A DNA stretch of 64,000 nucleotides from Durusdinium trenchii (GCA_963970005.1 CAXAMN010023695.1:1945989-2009988), one strand, 5' to 3'; positions 23,436 through 35,728 are shown, counted from the stretch's first letter. The notes: generated from the letters alone by a model not told the origin. Program-made: numbers and translations.

Positions 23436-23518
23436 CCTCCAGACCTCCTCAGGTTCGGTATGACTGGACCCTCCTGGCACCCACCCCAGTCCCACCTTCT
23501 TAGAAGGTACGACTGGAG
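23436..23518. mobile_element. MITE-like family 2, copy 1 (short)
   Basis: An 83-bp copy, nearly identical to 26948-27035, containing TTCGGTATGACTGGACCC and CCCACCTTCT. The left end lacks the GTCGTA part of the inverted repeat present in copy 2. The sequence just outside the left end (CCCACAC) is also shared between copies. Confidence 0.65.
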
Positions 23519-24305
23519 CCCTAGGCTTGAAGATCTGGGAAAACAAGGTGCTTCCAGATGTCTGCAAAGGTTGCAAGACCATGCAAGACCAGATCGAACT
23601 TGGGCGCCCAAGCGGACCGAGTCTGGCGCCAGACCGTGTAATTACCTGATCTGCGGGGGCTTGTGAACTCAAAGGCCAGGCTCCGACGCCTGGGGCAGGA
23701 GGTCATCTAAACCCAGGCCATCCATTGTATAGTATATAAATCTAGATGTATATATAGTCTATTATATACTCGTACTGTACCTATGAATATCTATGAATGG
23801 GATACTATAAAATAAATGCCTGCAGCATCCTGCCACTCTATGTGTTTGCAAAAAGGACCTCTTGGGGCCGCCGAGAAGCGGCCCATCGGACCCGGACCGG
23901 ACCCAGGAGTCACTGACCTGGGAAACCCCAGTCCCAGTCCCGAAACCAATGGTTGGAAAAAACTATATGGCAACATACCAGGACCTTCCAAGAGGTGTCT
24001 ATAAATAGCCTCTTAGAGGTAAAGGGGGTGTCCAAAAACCACCTGTTGGAAGGTCCTGGTATGGAATGGCTTTGACACCGGAAATGGCTGGGACTGGGGA
24101 AATATCCATTGGTTTTCTGGGTGAGGGCGAGGTGGCCGAGGAGGAGGCCGATTGGATCATTGGTTGAGGATCTCATCACCTGGCTGGGATATGACGACGG
24201 GATCTTGGAGGCCATGAAAAGGAGCAAGTGCATTGGCCTTGTTTGATCAAGTGAAGCAACAAGATCTGAAAGCTGGCGCATGGCTTTCTCACAGCCTTTT
24301 CCAAG
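23519..24305. other. Mostly non-coding interval with one weak exon candidate
   Basis: AT-rich TATATAG sequence lies at 23720-23780. A run of 43 open codons at about 24112-24228 reads VEDLITWLGYDDGILEAMKR near its end and could be an exon with a GTGCAT donor, but its start is unclear. Confidence 0.35.
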
Positions 24306-24421
24306 GCTACAGGCTTCCTGGCAGCCTTCGAAACAGTGTCATTACTTGTCACTGATGCGACGAACTCTGCGGAGCCGGAGCTGAAATACATTCCAGCACC
24401 CACAAGGACCCACGCTGCCAG
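24306..24421 (+). CDS. Candidate internal exon, unknown protein
   Basis: Acceptor ttttccaag, then ATGFLAAFETVSLLVTDATN, SAEPELKYIPAP and TRTHAA, ending at the donor GCCAG/gtgttc. A phase 0 start and a phase 2 end are consistent with an internal exon. The first half is mildly hydrophobic. No family recognised. Confidence 0.45.
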
Positions 24422-25260
24422 GTGTTCTGTGGTTCTTGAAAGATTATCTAAGGGAAGAAGCTGGAAGAACCGCAGTGATCAAACAAATCGAACCTTTGGT
24501 TGTGTGTTCCGTTGGGTCACTTGGGGCCCTGGGGTGTATGTGATGAGTATACCAATACCGACGACGCTGGACCCGGAACAGACCCACCCCCGGTTCACAC
24601 CGGAACCCGAAAGCCAGCAGAACGCTCCGCAGCGAGGCAGCCCAAGGGCCTGGATTCCGAGTACAGGCCCTGACCTTCCGTCAAGGGCAGATGGCTCTTT
24701 CATGGGTTGAGACATGCTGAAACTACGCAGGGTCAGGGTGATTGTAATTAGCTTGAGATCATTGGACGACTGATATCGAAGTTCCTTTGAGATTGACTAA
24801 AGCGGCTCAAGAGTCTCACATGAAGTACATGTCGGTACTTTTCAGTGACTAAAGAAGAGCTTTGACAGACTTCTATGGGAGGCAAGCGACCTTCACACAT
24901 TTTTCACCAATCGGCCCAGGAGTCCCATGCTCCATGCTCCGACATCACACGTAACAGAGCTGTGCCTGTTTTGGAGTGATCTTCGGACCTCCAGCCAGAC
25001 GTGAGCCAACGGATGGGGAAGCAGTCAGGGCAATAAGATCCAAGCCTTCGGAAGCATGACTTCTTGCAACATTTGATTTTAGGGACCATAGATGGCCTTG
25101 TACATCCTTGTTGTGTTGATGCATAGACTATCACAGACTGCGTTCTTTTCCGCCAGGCACCGAGCCCTCCCCCAAAAACGGATCTCACGGTATGGACCCA
25201 TAGAGCCCATGTCCTGGACCGGTGAGGCCACCGGTGGACAGCCAGGTTTCACCTGGTGCC

Positions 25261-25360
25261 GTTGGGTTGCACGAGAGCATCACTATGTTACAGAAAGGCC
25301 TGCAGCCTAACCACCATCATCCACTGCTAGTGGGATTAGGATATACCATGATATACCCAA
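25261..25360 (+). mobile_element. MITE-like family 1, copy 2 (degenerate)
   Basis: This begins GTTGGGTTGCACG and ends ATATACCCAA, with the internal word CACCATCATCCACTG. It lacks a clear CAGTAAACAA motif. Confidence 0.5.
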
Positions 25361-25807
25361 GCAATGGTCTAGGAGTATCGAACGGAGTCCAATTCACCGG
25401 TCAGGGAACACTTCGTGGACCACCACTCGCCGCCCCCGGCGGTGCCAGTGCCCAAGAAGCCGTGACTCGGCGGGTGAGGAGGAGGATTCGTGGTGTTTCG
25501 TACGCTGAGGGGGGGCGTGGTGGTTCCGACACTGGGAGCAAAATCAGCTCATCTATGGTTCATTTGTTGTACGTACTGATTCTTGGATCTTTTTGGTTCC
25601 TTTTGGAACCTTGGTCCCACCTGTTCTCTTCCTGGAATGATGCTCTCCGAATTTGTCAGTCAGTATGATTGGAATCAACCCATGATTGATTCACATGGAC
25701 GCTGACAACCACTGGGTGGTAGATGACCTTATTCTTACAGGTTCCTTCCTTTTCACGCTCTATTTCTTCGTCAACGATGTTCGTCAAAACCCTTCGGGTG
25801 ACCGAAG

Positions 25808-25961
25808 CAGAGCGCGCAGCGGTTTTCGTGTGGAGCGGACCTGAGGTACATCAAAACCGCGGCCGAGCTCCAGCGAGACCGGGCCCTCAGGGAACAGAGC
25901 GGGAGACAATTTCTGTTTGATTTGGCTCCGATGGAGGAGCAGCCTCATCTTCATCCTACTG
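25808..25961 (+). CDS. Candidate exon with alternative frames
   Basis: One frame reads LRYIKTAAELQRDRALREQ, then SGRQFLFDLAPMEEQPHLHP, and stops at a good gtagga donor. The overlapping alternative is a start exon, MFVKTLRVTEAERAAVFVW followed by SGPE, ending at donor gtacat at 25846. Both are protein-like, so this is probably one exon with an ambiguous boundary or two overlapping forms. Family unknown. Confidence 0.4.
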
Positions 25962-26947
25962 GTAGGAAGAAGCATCCTTTTGTCTTGGAGTTTGGGTCAC
26001 ATCCCACACATTCTCGCAGCAAATCACTCACTCTGAATCTTTCACAAGCCTTGAAAAAGGTGCGGCCTCATCGCCTCTATGAGGCGGGTCATCAGTCACC
26101 CTCTCTTCGCCTCTGACAGGGTCTGCGCCGTCTGCTTCGCGCCAACTTCGCAGGAGGAAGAGGCCCAAGTGAAGCACCTGAAGCTCATTGAAGAGGCGTC
26201 GTCTCGGTCGTCTCGCTGCGGGCGTCGTTTCGCCCGTCCCGGCCGAGCACCGGCGTTGAGGCGCCCGTGGCCGCAGCACACCACGGTGCATCGAAACGGT
26301 TTCTGCGGCATGATATGTTTTGGGCATGTGTTGGGCCTTGAAACGAGGAATTTCACGAGTTCGATACACACGAGTTGGAAACTGGTACACCAGGTATTTC
26401 TTTTGGAAGTCTTCATCTTCCATCCAAGGAGTTGTACTTTGAACTTTGAACCTTGAAGAGCTGTTTCATCACTGTCGCCGCTGTCGTCTCGCCGAGAGCT
26501 GCCCTGGCAGCCATCGGTCGTCTCAGGCGCGAGCCAAAGAGAAGCGGCGCATCGTTGCCTGGCAGAGTCTGGTGACGGGAGGGAAGCGTATGAATTCAGG
26601 CAGGTCAAAGGACAAGATAGATCAAGATAGGACTAACATCAGAGTATGAAGATCATGAAGAAGATAGACGAGTTCGAGAACATGTTCTCACATAGAGTGA
26701 CCATGTTCCTGTTTTGTTTGACATGTGCCATCTCCGATTTGCTGGAGCAGATGTTTTGGAGTCGAACGAGCATGCCAGTGCCACGAAAAGTACAGTATAT
26801 ATGTTTTTTTTTTGCGTGTTTTCTGTGTGTGTGTGTCTGTCATGGGTGGGTTCTGCCACTACTTGAGGATTCTTGTCTGTCATTTCTCCACTTTCGTGAA
26901 AGGGGGATGTGACGGCATGCCCTGGGTCTTTCCGTTGACACCCCACA
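25962..26947. other. Interval with weak exon-like patches
   Basis: A GC-rich patch at 26120-26290 reads VCAVCFAPTSQEEEAQ and HLKLIEEASSRSSR on the + strand. Another at 26455-26590 reads LFHHCRRCRLAESCPG. Both are plausible exons but lack decisive splice signals. A TG microsatellite lies at 26824-26842. Confidence 0.3.
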
Positions 26948-27035
26948 CCTCCAGTCGTACCTCCTCAGGTTCGGTATGACTGGACCCTCCTGGCACCCAC
27001 CCCAGTCCCACCTTCTCAGAAGGTACGACTGGAGG
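26948..27035. mobile_element. MITE-like family 2, copy 2 with perfect 15-bp TIR
   Basis: The left end CCTCCAGTCGTACCT and right end AGGTACGACTGGAGG are exact inverted complements. The 88-bp body is nearly identical to the copy at 23436-23518. It contains an internal palindrome CCTTCTCAGAAGG. Confidence 0.75.
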
Positions 27036-27211
27036 CCTAGGGACAGTAACCTGCTGTTCGCAGTCATGAACAGTCCGACACCCTTCGACACCTGCGCCAA
27101 AGCGGAGGCCAGCCAGCTCGTTCTATTAGTGTTTTGCTCGTTCGATCAGTGTTTTTTCAATTTTTGTCCAATCTCCCAAAGGTATTGCTTTTCTTCTTTA
27201 CATTCTTTACG

Positions 27212-27375
27212 ATGTCCAGCCGGTGTCGAGACCAGCCCGATCCAGCCCGTACCGAGAGGCCGCGAGGCCCGGCGTCCACCCAGGCGGGCCGCCGCTCCGA
27301 GCTGCACACGGGGCCGCTGACGGCGCCCATGAAGCGCCTCGGTGGCGGACGTCGGTGTCGGTGGGTCGAAAGTGC
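27212..27375 (+). CDS. Candidate GC-rich exon, unknown protein
   Basis: A very GC-rich patch (CCGCGAGGCCCGGCG...) is open in at least two + frames. One starts MSSRCRDQPDPARTERPRG and continues to APMKRLGGGRR. The contrast with the AT-rich DNA on both sides is the main evidence. The frame is uncertain. Confidence 0.3.
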
Positions 27376-29846
27376 CAGGACAGATTTTTTGAACTTCTTG
27401 GGATGATATATCATGAGGAGATCTGAAATTTTTAGATCGTCCTGTGGAGTGGACATTGATATGGAGAGAAACGTGTTTCATTCATTAATTACCCCAAACA
27501 TCCCCAAACAATCCATGGTTCGCAGGGGTTTGGAGCATCAAGACTCTTTGTGAGGGTCCGTATCTTTTTGGGGTATGTGTATTGCTTTTATGATCTTTTA
27601 TGTTTTTTTGTTTAACCATTCTTTGGTCGAACAGGACAATCACCTTCTGCCCGACTGATGCGATATCACGGGTTATTTGCATGTCGAGCCGCACCCATGC
27701 CTTTTCTGGGGTGCCATGGGGATCTCGTTGCTGACTAGTTCGATGACCGACTGAAGAGTGTCACAAAATGTCACAAAGCTTGGCTGATTTTTTCAGGTAC
27801 CTGAAGAAAAGTAGACTCTTGATTAGTAACCCCCCCATATATTAAGAGGTTTTGCATGGTTTTGCAATTCCAACGTGGGAATTGATTCAAACGGAGAGTC
27901 TACAACCGCGATCCGTGTGTCAAGAGTCGATCCTAGGCTACATGTCAAGGAAGACATGCGCCACCTTGCTTTGGTTGGGGAAGAAGATGCTCATGTGTAA
28001 GGGTGGTGTCACACCTGACTTCGCAGGTCACCACCTGCGACTTGTAAGTCCAGCAAAAGCCTCCAGAGGAGACCTGTTGGAGGGATATTTGTTTTTCAGT
28101 ATATATGATTGTATATGAATATTTTATATATATATATATATACTGGTATGTATATGATTGTATATGTTGATATATGATGTGTAATTAGCACAATAATACT
28201 TAACAATTAAGAAACTCACATTTTGGAGCTTCTCAATACCTCTCATACAGAGACAACGCCCGCTCGACCGACTCATCGCCGCAAATTCAGCCAACTCTCC
28301 AAGGCCACCCATCTCGGAGGTGGGCCGACGTCGACCGTTTCCTCCGCACGTCAATGTTTCCAACCCAAACATGTCATGGGACCGGAATATTGGGCGATCA
28401 GTTGGAGTGGTTGAAAAGGAGTCAATGTAGGCATGGTTTTTTTCCATGACATGGAGTGTTTGGTAAGGCAAAAGTCGTTGTGGTGTGCTGCTTTGGATTG
28501 CTGGTCGGGTTCAGCATTTGGAGTGCTGGTGTTTTTTATTTTAGAGACGGCCCTAATGATTTCGTTTTATGTGACGAACGTGTGGGTGTGTCTTAGAATA
28601 TGGAGACCCCCTTGGTTTCTCTTGGTGAAGGGACACATCAACTGAAACCCCACGGGGCCAGGGCTGCGCTCTCTATTAGCACACCCATACCTTTGGACTC
28701 TGTTTAGTGCCCTCTGGGCTTGTTTTTAGGCAGTCGCACACTGCATCTCTCGCCTGGTCTTAGATGGTCTTAGAGTCTTACAGACGGGGTTTTGAGAGCC
28801 CTTCCTGCACAGCGCTTGCGCGCCTCCAGGTGCACTACAACTACGTAGGAGGCCCTCCCACTGCGCTGTGGAGGTGGGAGGGGCGTGTACACGCGCCGCG
28901 TGTTCCGGTGGAGTCTTGCAGTTTAGTTTGGATGGGACGCGCCAAGCTGGTAGTTGGTTCAGGTTAATGGACCGCTTTTAAAATCAACAGCGGACTCCGC
29001 CCCCCCCAATGCCCCTAAATAGTCTTAACCCCCCAATTCCATCCAATTCCCCAATCCTGGAGACATTCCTGCAAATGATGAAAGGGATTTGTAAGTGGAG
29101 AGGATTTTTCCTGGAACGGATATGAAAGGGGATGAGTATTGTGAGGAGATTCGAGATTCCTGGAATTGAGATGAAAGGAATTCAGAAGGAACCGAAGATC
29201 TAGTCTAGTAAAGAAAAGAACGGCCCAACACTAAATAAAGCTAATAGATGCTAATAGATTCTTTTTTTGCAGCCAGCATTTAGTATGGTGGTTTCATGGG
29301 GTACCCTTTCCTTGTCAGAAGGTTTTGGGTTTTGGTCGAGGTTTTGAAATGAATAACATATTCAAGAAGGAACCAAAGAGCAAATTCCTGCAATTTCCAG
29401 TGGCAGGCCAGGCAATTAACAATGAATATGACAATGATTCAATCCCAAGCACACAATGGAGATAAGCAAAGATGGAGGGGGGCTACGTTCAGCTTTATTT
29501 GCGGTAGTTTTTAAATCATTTGGGAATTGTTTACTGTAGCATACTGTAGCTTTCTTTATACAGGAGTGGGTATTGGTTTGTTGATTCAAAGTGGACATGA
29601 TATATTCCTTTCAGTGTGGTTTGGTAAGGAGTTTTGGAGTAAGGGTCAGGCTGCTAGCTCACCCCGTACTGAAGGAAGCAATTCTCCACGCTTCAACATT
29701 AAGTTGCGGAAGAGATGTTGCACATGTGCTTCTGGCTTCTCATGTGGTTCAACAGATTTAAGCTTCCTGCAATACATCTGTGGACCCCCTGCGACCCCCA
29801 CCCCCTTCAACTGATTTAAGCGCCTCCCAGCCACCGCCATCGGAGA
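27376..29846. other. Mostly non-coding interval
   Basis: No convincing exon. A TATA-rich stretch lies at about 28096-28185. A fragment at 27820-27850 (GATTAGTAACCCCCCCATATA) resembles the end of the TIR element at 18577-20430 and may be a solo end. Confidence 0.45.
28392..28463 (+). mobile_element. MITE-like family 3 fragment
   Basis: This contains GATCAGTTGGAGTGGTTG, then AAAAGGAGTCAATGTA, and ends ACATGGAGTGTTTGG, matching the right half of the full copy at 36329-36435. Confidence 0.55.
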
Positions 29847-29915
29847 ATGGTCGAGTTGGTCACCGATCTCCTCACCGATCACCTCCGGTCCGGGCGGCTG
29901 TCCCGGCGGTCCCGG
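29847..29915 (+). CDS. Candidate first exon
   Basis: ATG followed by 22 codons (MVELVTDLLTDHLRSGRLSR...), ending in phase 0 at a GTTCAC donor. It is GC-rich and amphipathic. The neighbouring frame (TAIGEWSSWSPISSP) is also open, so the call is tentative. Confidence 0.3.
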
Positions 29916-32025
29916 GTTCACCAGGCTCAGGGTTTGACCTGTGTTGGGACTGCAATCAACCACACACTCAGTGGATGGCATTTGATGGCATATTTACATT
30001 TACATGACATGGGGTGGTTTGAGAGGTGAAGTTTCTCGGCAAATATTCCATACATGGAGTGTGTGGGGAAGTTATCCACCCCAAAAAGACACCTTTTCAA
30101 TCAACAGCCCCCTGGCCAACTCCGCGAGTCGCTCCGCTCGACACGGATCGAGGAGCGACTACCGTGCCAACCTGCAGGCATACGCGCCTCGGTCGTTGAC
30201 CCAACAGCCGCTTAGAAAGGGGCTGTTGCTCCTTTCTTCCCAATTGGGGTGACCGGGGGGTGTACCCAAACGGCCGGTCATACCGATGACTCAGTGAGTG
30301 CATTTCTTTGCCCTCGAGCCCAGCCCTAGGGACAAATGAACATGATCATCTTCCAACAGGAGAACTGTTTCCCTCAGGCGTTTTGGGATTGTAGATGATT
30401 TTCAGCGAATCCCCAGTAAACTCAAAGCAGGTGGAACTCCTTCATGTACATACTATATACAATTATCTATCTATATATAATATGAATAGATAGTTGAATA
30501 GATGTATACATGCATATACGTAGCAATCTCCAACAACTTGAAGCTCGAACGTTGGACTTTGGACATCCTGACTTCTCTTTGCAGGGACCCCTTTGGGGGT
30601 CAGTCGTGTGTAATCAAACACCAGAACAGCCTGCGGGACTGAGGTGCATTCCGTCACTGCGAACCAGAGGATGGCGCAGCCCAATCCTTTGGCCTCCCGG
30701 CGCATGGTCCAGGGCCGACCTGTCAATTCCTCAATGGTTGGTGGTTTCAGGTCATTGGTGCTTCGACCTTTGCACCTATAGTAGCATTTGGTACTGTACC
30801 TGGGATGCCAATGACTCAGCCTTCAGTGGAGACCCCTCGCGCCCAACGCGCCCGACGCTCTTGGTGTCGGGCTTGCGGACTCCAATCCTGGAAATACATG
30901 TAAACTGTTACCAGTCCTTGAGTCCTTGGTGCCACCAAGTTCATCCAATTTCTAGATACGGTACATGCAAATATAATGTACACACCCATTGACCACTATT
31001 TTTGCCCACCCCAACCAGTCTCGCTCACCCCATTTTACTTGTACACCCCCCTTCTGCCGCTGAATTGCCTTCTCGCGGGAACGTCCCCCGTCAGGCGGTG
31101 GTGAGTTCTCCGATCTCGCTCTTCCCCGGCGTGGTGGGGCACCCGGCCCGGGCGCCCTGGGAGCGCGGGTGATGTTAGACGATCCGGGGGAGAGACGAAG
31201 GGTGCAGCGATAGGTTCAGGTCTTGAAGGGTGTTCAGGGTGGGTTTGGATCAGTCTCTACAATCATTCTACCATCTCAGCATGCTGGATTGGATTTGCCA
31301 AGCTAGGCCAGGCTTATTTGGTTACTGTATTATATAAGTTAGTATAGTCGATTGCTTTGCTCAGGGACTTTTGGGAGGTTGTTCATTTGTGCTAGTGCTA
31401 GTTATTTTGAGATCTCATGCCCAGGACATGTGAGCCGGAGAGTTGCCTGAGCACCAACATGCAGTTCTTCCTTGTGGCATGTCTTGATGGGCTGAACCAC
31501 ACCAAAGCACAGGTGTTCAAAAAAGAACGCAGATGTTTTGGGATGTTGCGAAAGACAGATGCAGGTTACAACAAGTGCTGTTGCAGACCCCCTTTCTTGT
31601 GCACTTGTCCAAAAGGTTCATAATGAGACTTCACCATGCCGCAACTGTCCTCTGGCGATGCCGGAAAAAAGCTGACGGAACGGCTGAGATTTCCAGCCTG
31701 GATCCGTCAGCTGTGAGACATCAAATCAGGCGGCTCAACGTAGCCCCCTACTCCGCCATGTACATTTAGTCGCTTGCGATCTCCTTCCGCAGGGATGAAC
31801 CCCAGAGGTGCAATGCACGAAATTGCCTGGTAGACACTTCCGTTCATGATTGTTGGGGGGAGCTTTAACTGTTATTGAAAGATGTTGAACGATCTCCTGC
31901 ACAGCCGCAAGGATAAATCATGACCCGGCCGTGGTAATTGTAGAACATTTCCTAGTTTCTCTTTGGTATATGCATCAGGTCTTCTACCCTCAACACTATA
32001 GAGCTCTCCTTGCTTCCACTTACAG
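29916..32025. other. Mostly non-coding interval
   Basis: A GC-rich patch at 30112-30195 (NSASRSARHGSRSDYRANLQ in one frame) may be an exon with donor gtcgtt. Otherwise there is no supported gene. A short frame at 31417-31623 is unconvincing. Confidence 0.4.
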
Positions 32026-32123
32026 GCACATGTGTTTTCCGAATGCACCCGTCCGTTCTGATTCCCTGGCTGTTAATGACAGACCTCCGATTTCTGGGAG
32101 ACTGGTCCATCGATCTCCCCCAG
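32026..32123 (+). CDS. Candidate internal exon with good splice sites
   Basis: Acceptor cacttacag, then TCVFRMHPSVLIPWLLMT and DLRFLGDWSIDLPQ, ending at donor gtttgc. Length is 98 nt, so phases differ at the two ends. The peptide is hydrophobic/aromatic and protein-like. Family unknown. Confidence 0.45.
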
Positions 32124-32823
32124 GTTTGCAAAATGCAAGCTGGACGGGAAAGACTGGGACATCTGCTGAGTTGCTCAAGCAGCCACCACAACCCGAAGAG
32201 GATGCTGTTTGACTCAACAGTCCTATGGTTGCTGGTGTCTCAGCGAGGTTTCACACAAATCTTCAAGCACCACGGCGCAAGTGCCATGCTTGGAAAACTA
32301 GGTGATCCTGGGCCAGGGTTGATTGATTTGCAGAGGATGCCTTTTCTACTTTCTATCCTTGGCCGAATTGCTCAAAGGTCAAGGTTTGGAGGCTTACTCG
32401 GCCTGCACAGCACCGGTTCAAGCCTGCTGTGATGGATTGATCGGTCCCGAAGCTTAAGTTGAAACTTGAGAGCCAAAAGCGTCAGACAAGGCTTTGATGC
32501 GATTGGCCAGAGGGCCTATCAGTTTGATGACTTAGGTTTCTAGTGAGGGGTGTGCACACCCCGAGGGCTCCCTCACAAGGACTTTGGACTGTGCTCCTAA
32601 AGAATGAACAGCTGGAAGGTCAGCATAATATATAGTTTAACTGATGGTTGAAGGTCCCGCCCTCCTAAAGGACAACGTATGGCCCTAGGGCTCCAAGTAC
32701 CAAGTACTTTCGTAGTTGGAGCCCTAGAGATTGATCTAGCCGAATCTGAATTTCCGGAAGAACCATGGGCTTTCTGTTTGGGGCCCAACCCCGGCCGGGT
32801 CGCGACCCGGTGTTTTCGGACCC

Positions 32824-33132
32824 GTGGGTCGCGATTCCGGTGTCGCGTCAGGCGGGTCGCGTGCTGCGGCACTTGAGTCTCGCTTGGCGCTCCTTGGTGG
32901 AGAAGACCTTTGCCCCTCAGACCGCAGGGAATTCGAAGGGCCGCAGGGACCGAAGACGTGGGCTGCACCCAAAAGCATCCAGAAAAGCCTGGTGAACCAA
33001 TTGGTTTTCGCTCCAAATCATCGACTGATGCAGTCGACTGGGCGGGCTCTCTCGCGCCCCTCCGCGCCCCGGCTCGGTCGGATGGGCCCTGATGGCTTCG
33101 GTGGACGAAGTCCGAAGAGTCTCCCGGTTTGA
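32824..33132 (+). CDS. Candidate coding region, frame uncertain
   Basis: This GC-rich stretch has a 102-codon frame (SGGSRAAALESRLALLGGED, later GPKTWAAPKSIQKSLVNQLV) ending at TGA 33130-33132. An overlapping frame (DPWVAIPVSRQAGRVLRHLS) is equally protein-like over its first half. Probably one real exon lies here, but I cannot choose the frame. Confidence 0.35.
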   Translation: MGRDSGVASGGSRAAALESRLALLGGEDLCPSDRREFEGPQGPKTWAAPKSIQKSLVNQLVFAPNHRLMQSTGRALSRPSAPRLGRMGPDGFGGRSPKSLPV

Positions 33133-33227
33133 CCGTTGGATCCGGAAGTCAGGGGAGGGGGGCATAACTCGATCTTTCAAGATCACGAACCCCTACCCCT
33201 CCTTGTGGTAAACCTCCCTACCCCTCC

Positions 33228-33563
33228 ATGTGTGATACATTGACCACGACTGGCTCACACCACGACCGGCTCTTGTGCGCCAGCGACCGGTCCGGTCGTA
33301 CTTCGTCCGTGGGTCCCGTTGGGTCGGTCCTGCCTTTGGACGAGACCTCCGCCCGAATGGGGCGGGCGCCCGAGGTGAAGAGCGCGAATGCGGTGGCCAA
33401 GTTGGACCTGTCCCAGGACGTGGCCACCGCAACGTGGGTTGGACGTGGGACCCGTGCGGTGCCGTCTTCCCGAGAAAACAGAAGGGAAGAACGCACAGTC
33501 GTCGATGCGCGCTCTTCACCGCGGAATGAGGTCGTCATCGCAGAAACAGATACAACTGTTTAA
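33228..33563 (+). CDS. Hypothetical 111-residue protein or terminal exon
   Basis: The frame starts MCDTLTTTGSHHDRLL, passes through LDETSARMGRAPEVKSANAV and ends EVVIAETDTTV plus stop. The middle and C-terminal parts are hydrophilic and protein-like. The first ~30 codons overlap a short repeat (CACGACCGGCTC-type words) and may not be coding. Family unknown. Confidence 0.4.
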   Translation: MCDTLTTTGSHHDRLLCASDRSGRTSSVGPVGSVLPLDETSARMGRAPEVKSANAVAKLDLSQDVATATWVGRGTRAVPSSRENRREERTVVDARSSPRNEVVIAETDTTV

Positions 33564-33746
33564 TGCACATTTCTTCCGTGTGGCATGGTGTATTCTCCAC
33601 CCAACCAACATGGGGATGGGTCAAAACCTGACACACTGATCCACCATGTAGCTTGATTGACCTCCCAGTCAGGTCAACTAAGGCACCAAGGTATCCTGGT
33701 TTTGACCCACAACCACAGCTCGTTAACGAACTTCTTGTGTCGCCAC

Positions 33747-33927
33747 ATGACTTCTTGCCCCATATAATGTCGTGCAAACCCGGGCCAAGTCCATCCAGTC
33801 GGGAGGAGCTTTGGGCGAAGCCATTGAAGATGACATTGTTCACCTGGCTCTCCACCATGTCGCCTCAGAACTTGTTGCGCCTCAAGGCTCCGCGCGACGG
33901 AGCGGAAAGGACGCGCAGGACGCGTGA
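33747..33927 (+). CDS. Candidate terminal exon
   Basis: The open frame reads VVQTRAKSIQSGGALGEAIE, then DDIVHLALHHVASELVAPQG, and ends GKDAQDA with TGA at 33925-33927. It is strongly protein-like. An alternative frame ends at a canonical GTGAGA donor at 33930 (PLKMTLFTWLSTMSPQN), so the strand is secure but the frame is not fully settled. Acceptor unclear. Confidence 0.45.
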
Positions 33928-35055
33928 AGGTGAGAATTTGATCAATGAGCCAGACATATTCCATGCACATTCCATGCATGGCATACATACACCATCATAC
34001 ACCTCTGTTCAACCACCCCAAAGTATGAACATATTCCAGTCGCAATGGAGTCTTTGGTTAAGTCTTTTTTGCTTTTTCCAATCGGCTCCAGGTGGCAAAG
34101 GGCTCAAGATGAGGACAAAAGCATGTGTCCTTCTCATTTGCACCGATTTGCACTGTACCCGGCAACAGCATTGCCAATGGCTTCATTTCGCACTGCTCCC
34201 CAGTGCCGTGTTGGTGATGCCACTCAACATACCAAGTTCCGGTTACTATGACATCTTGGTGATGTGATGCACACGTATTTGATGTGCAGTCGCTTACAAG
34301 CTGCACATGTAATCACATGTACAGTTGTGTTCTGACCATTAGTACATTTTGAGTCACAATGTTCAGGAGAGTTGATGTTTCCACGGCAATTTTGGATGAC
34401 ATTCAACACATACCAAGCAACCCCCAAGCAACCCCCAGCAACCCCCACACAAAAACACAGCAAGAAAACGAGAGTCTAAAGCAATTCTCAAGCACTACTT
34501 TGGTCGCCTCGCGAAACATTCCGACACGAAGCCATCGCCTGTTTACCCTTTATACCCTAGGGCCCTAGGGCGGGCCCCAACCATTTCCTTTTTATTCCTT
34601 TTTATTGGTGGAGGACGGTGCTTAGACCATGCTTCAGATGCTTCATGCTTAGACCCCTCAAACCTACCCCCAGGCCCCTCGGAGTCTTCACCGCTAGGCC
34701 ATCGCCGTCATGGAGCTCCTGGACGAAGGAGTGGTCAGTGGTGATGTCGGTGAGTCTTCACCGCTGCGGGCGTGGAAGTTGGATGTGGTGCAAGAAAAAC
34801 CATCCCTGACAATCCAATCATGTACTATTCACATACTCCTGTGTTTGGATGAAAATAGGGAATGTTGATCACTTCTGGGTAGTTTTGATGTCCGAAGGTC
34901 CAAACCCTCCGTTTTTCTGTGGTTCCGGATGGATGGATACTGTACATGTGAAAAAAGAACATGTAAAGAACCGCATCGAGTTTCTGATGAAGACATAAAT
35001 CCCAATACCCGCGAAGATGATCCCGGCAAGAGACCCCAAACAGTGTGGCCCAAAC

Positions 35056-35728
35056 GAGGTCTAGAGCTTCAAGGTCTAGAGGTGTAGAAGCAGAAGGTCT
35101 AGGCATCTAGACGTATTGGGCTCAAGAGAGATCTGGATATATATATATATATATATAGAGGTCGAGAGATCCAGAGGTCTAGAGGTCTGGTTTTGAGATC
35201 CAGAAAGATGAGATTTGGAGATCCAGGGCAGGTCTTGAGATCCAGAGATATCAAGAGAGGCATAGAAACCTAGTACAGGTTTCATGGTGCAGAGATCTAG
35301 ACTTGAGAGGTCTAGACGGTCTAGACCTCTAGAGGTCTTGAGATCCAGTTCTAGATGTCTACAGAGATCTAGCATCTCGAAACGTCTAAAGGCCTAGGCG
35401 GCCTAGGCTTAGGTATCAGAGTTCTATAAAGATGCGGCCGTGAAATCCAGAGAGGTCTAGAAGTCTAGAGAAAGATCTACATCGTCGAGAGATCCACAAA
35501 AATCTAGAGTCCCAGAGGCCTAGAGGTCTGGAGGTGTAGAGATTTTAGATCGAGAGATCAAGAGCTTTGGAGGTCTACAGGACAAGGGTTCTTGAGATCC
35601 AGAGAGATCCAGAGTTTGAGAGGTCTAAAGTCTAAAGGTCTTGAGATTGAGAGAGATCTAGAGGCCTTGAAATCCAAAGAGATCTAGAGGCCTGGAGTTC
35701 TAGAGGTCTAGAAAGATGAACACTAAGA
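35056..35728. repeat. TCTAGA / GATCCAGAG degenerate tandem array
   Basis: About 670 bp are composed almost entirely of the words GAGGTCTAGA, GATCCAGAGA and TTGAGATCCAG in varying order, with a short TA microsatellite near 35137. XbaI-like TCTAGA and BglII-like AGATCT words recur dozens of times. No coding frame survives except artefacts. Confidence 0.85.

Noticed and set aside
35056..35728. CRISPR-like array
   Set aside because: Words are shuffled and unequal, without constant repeats and unique spacers; the genome is eukaryotic.
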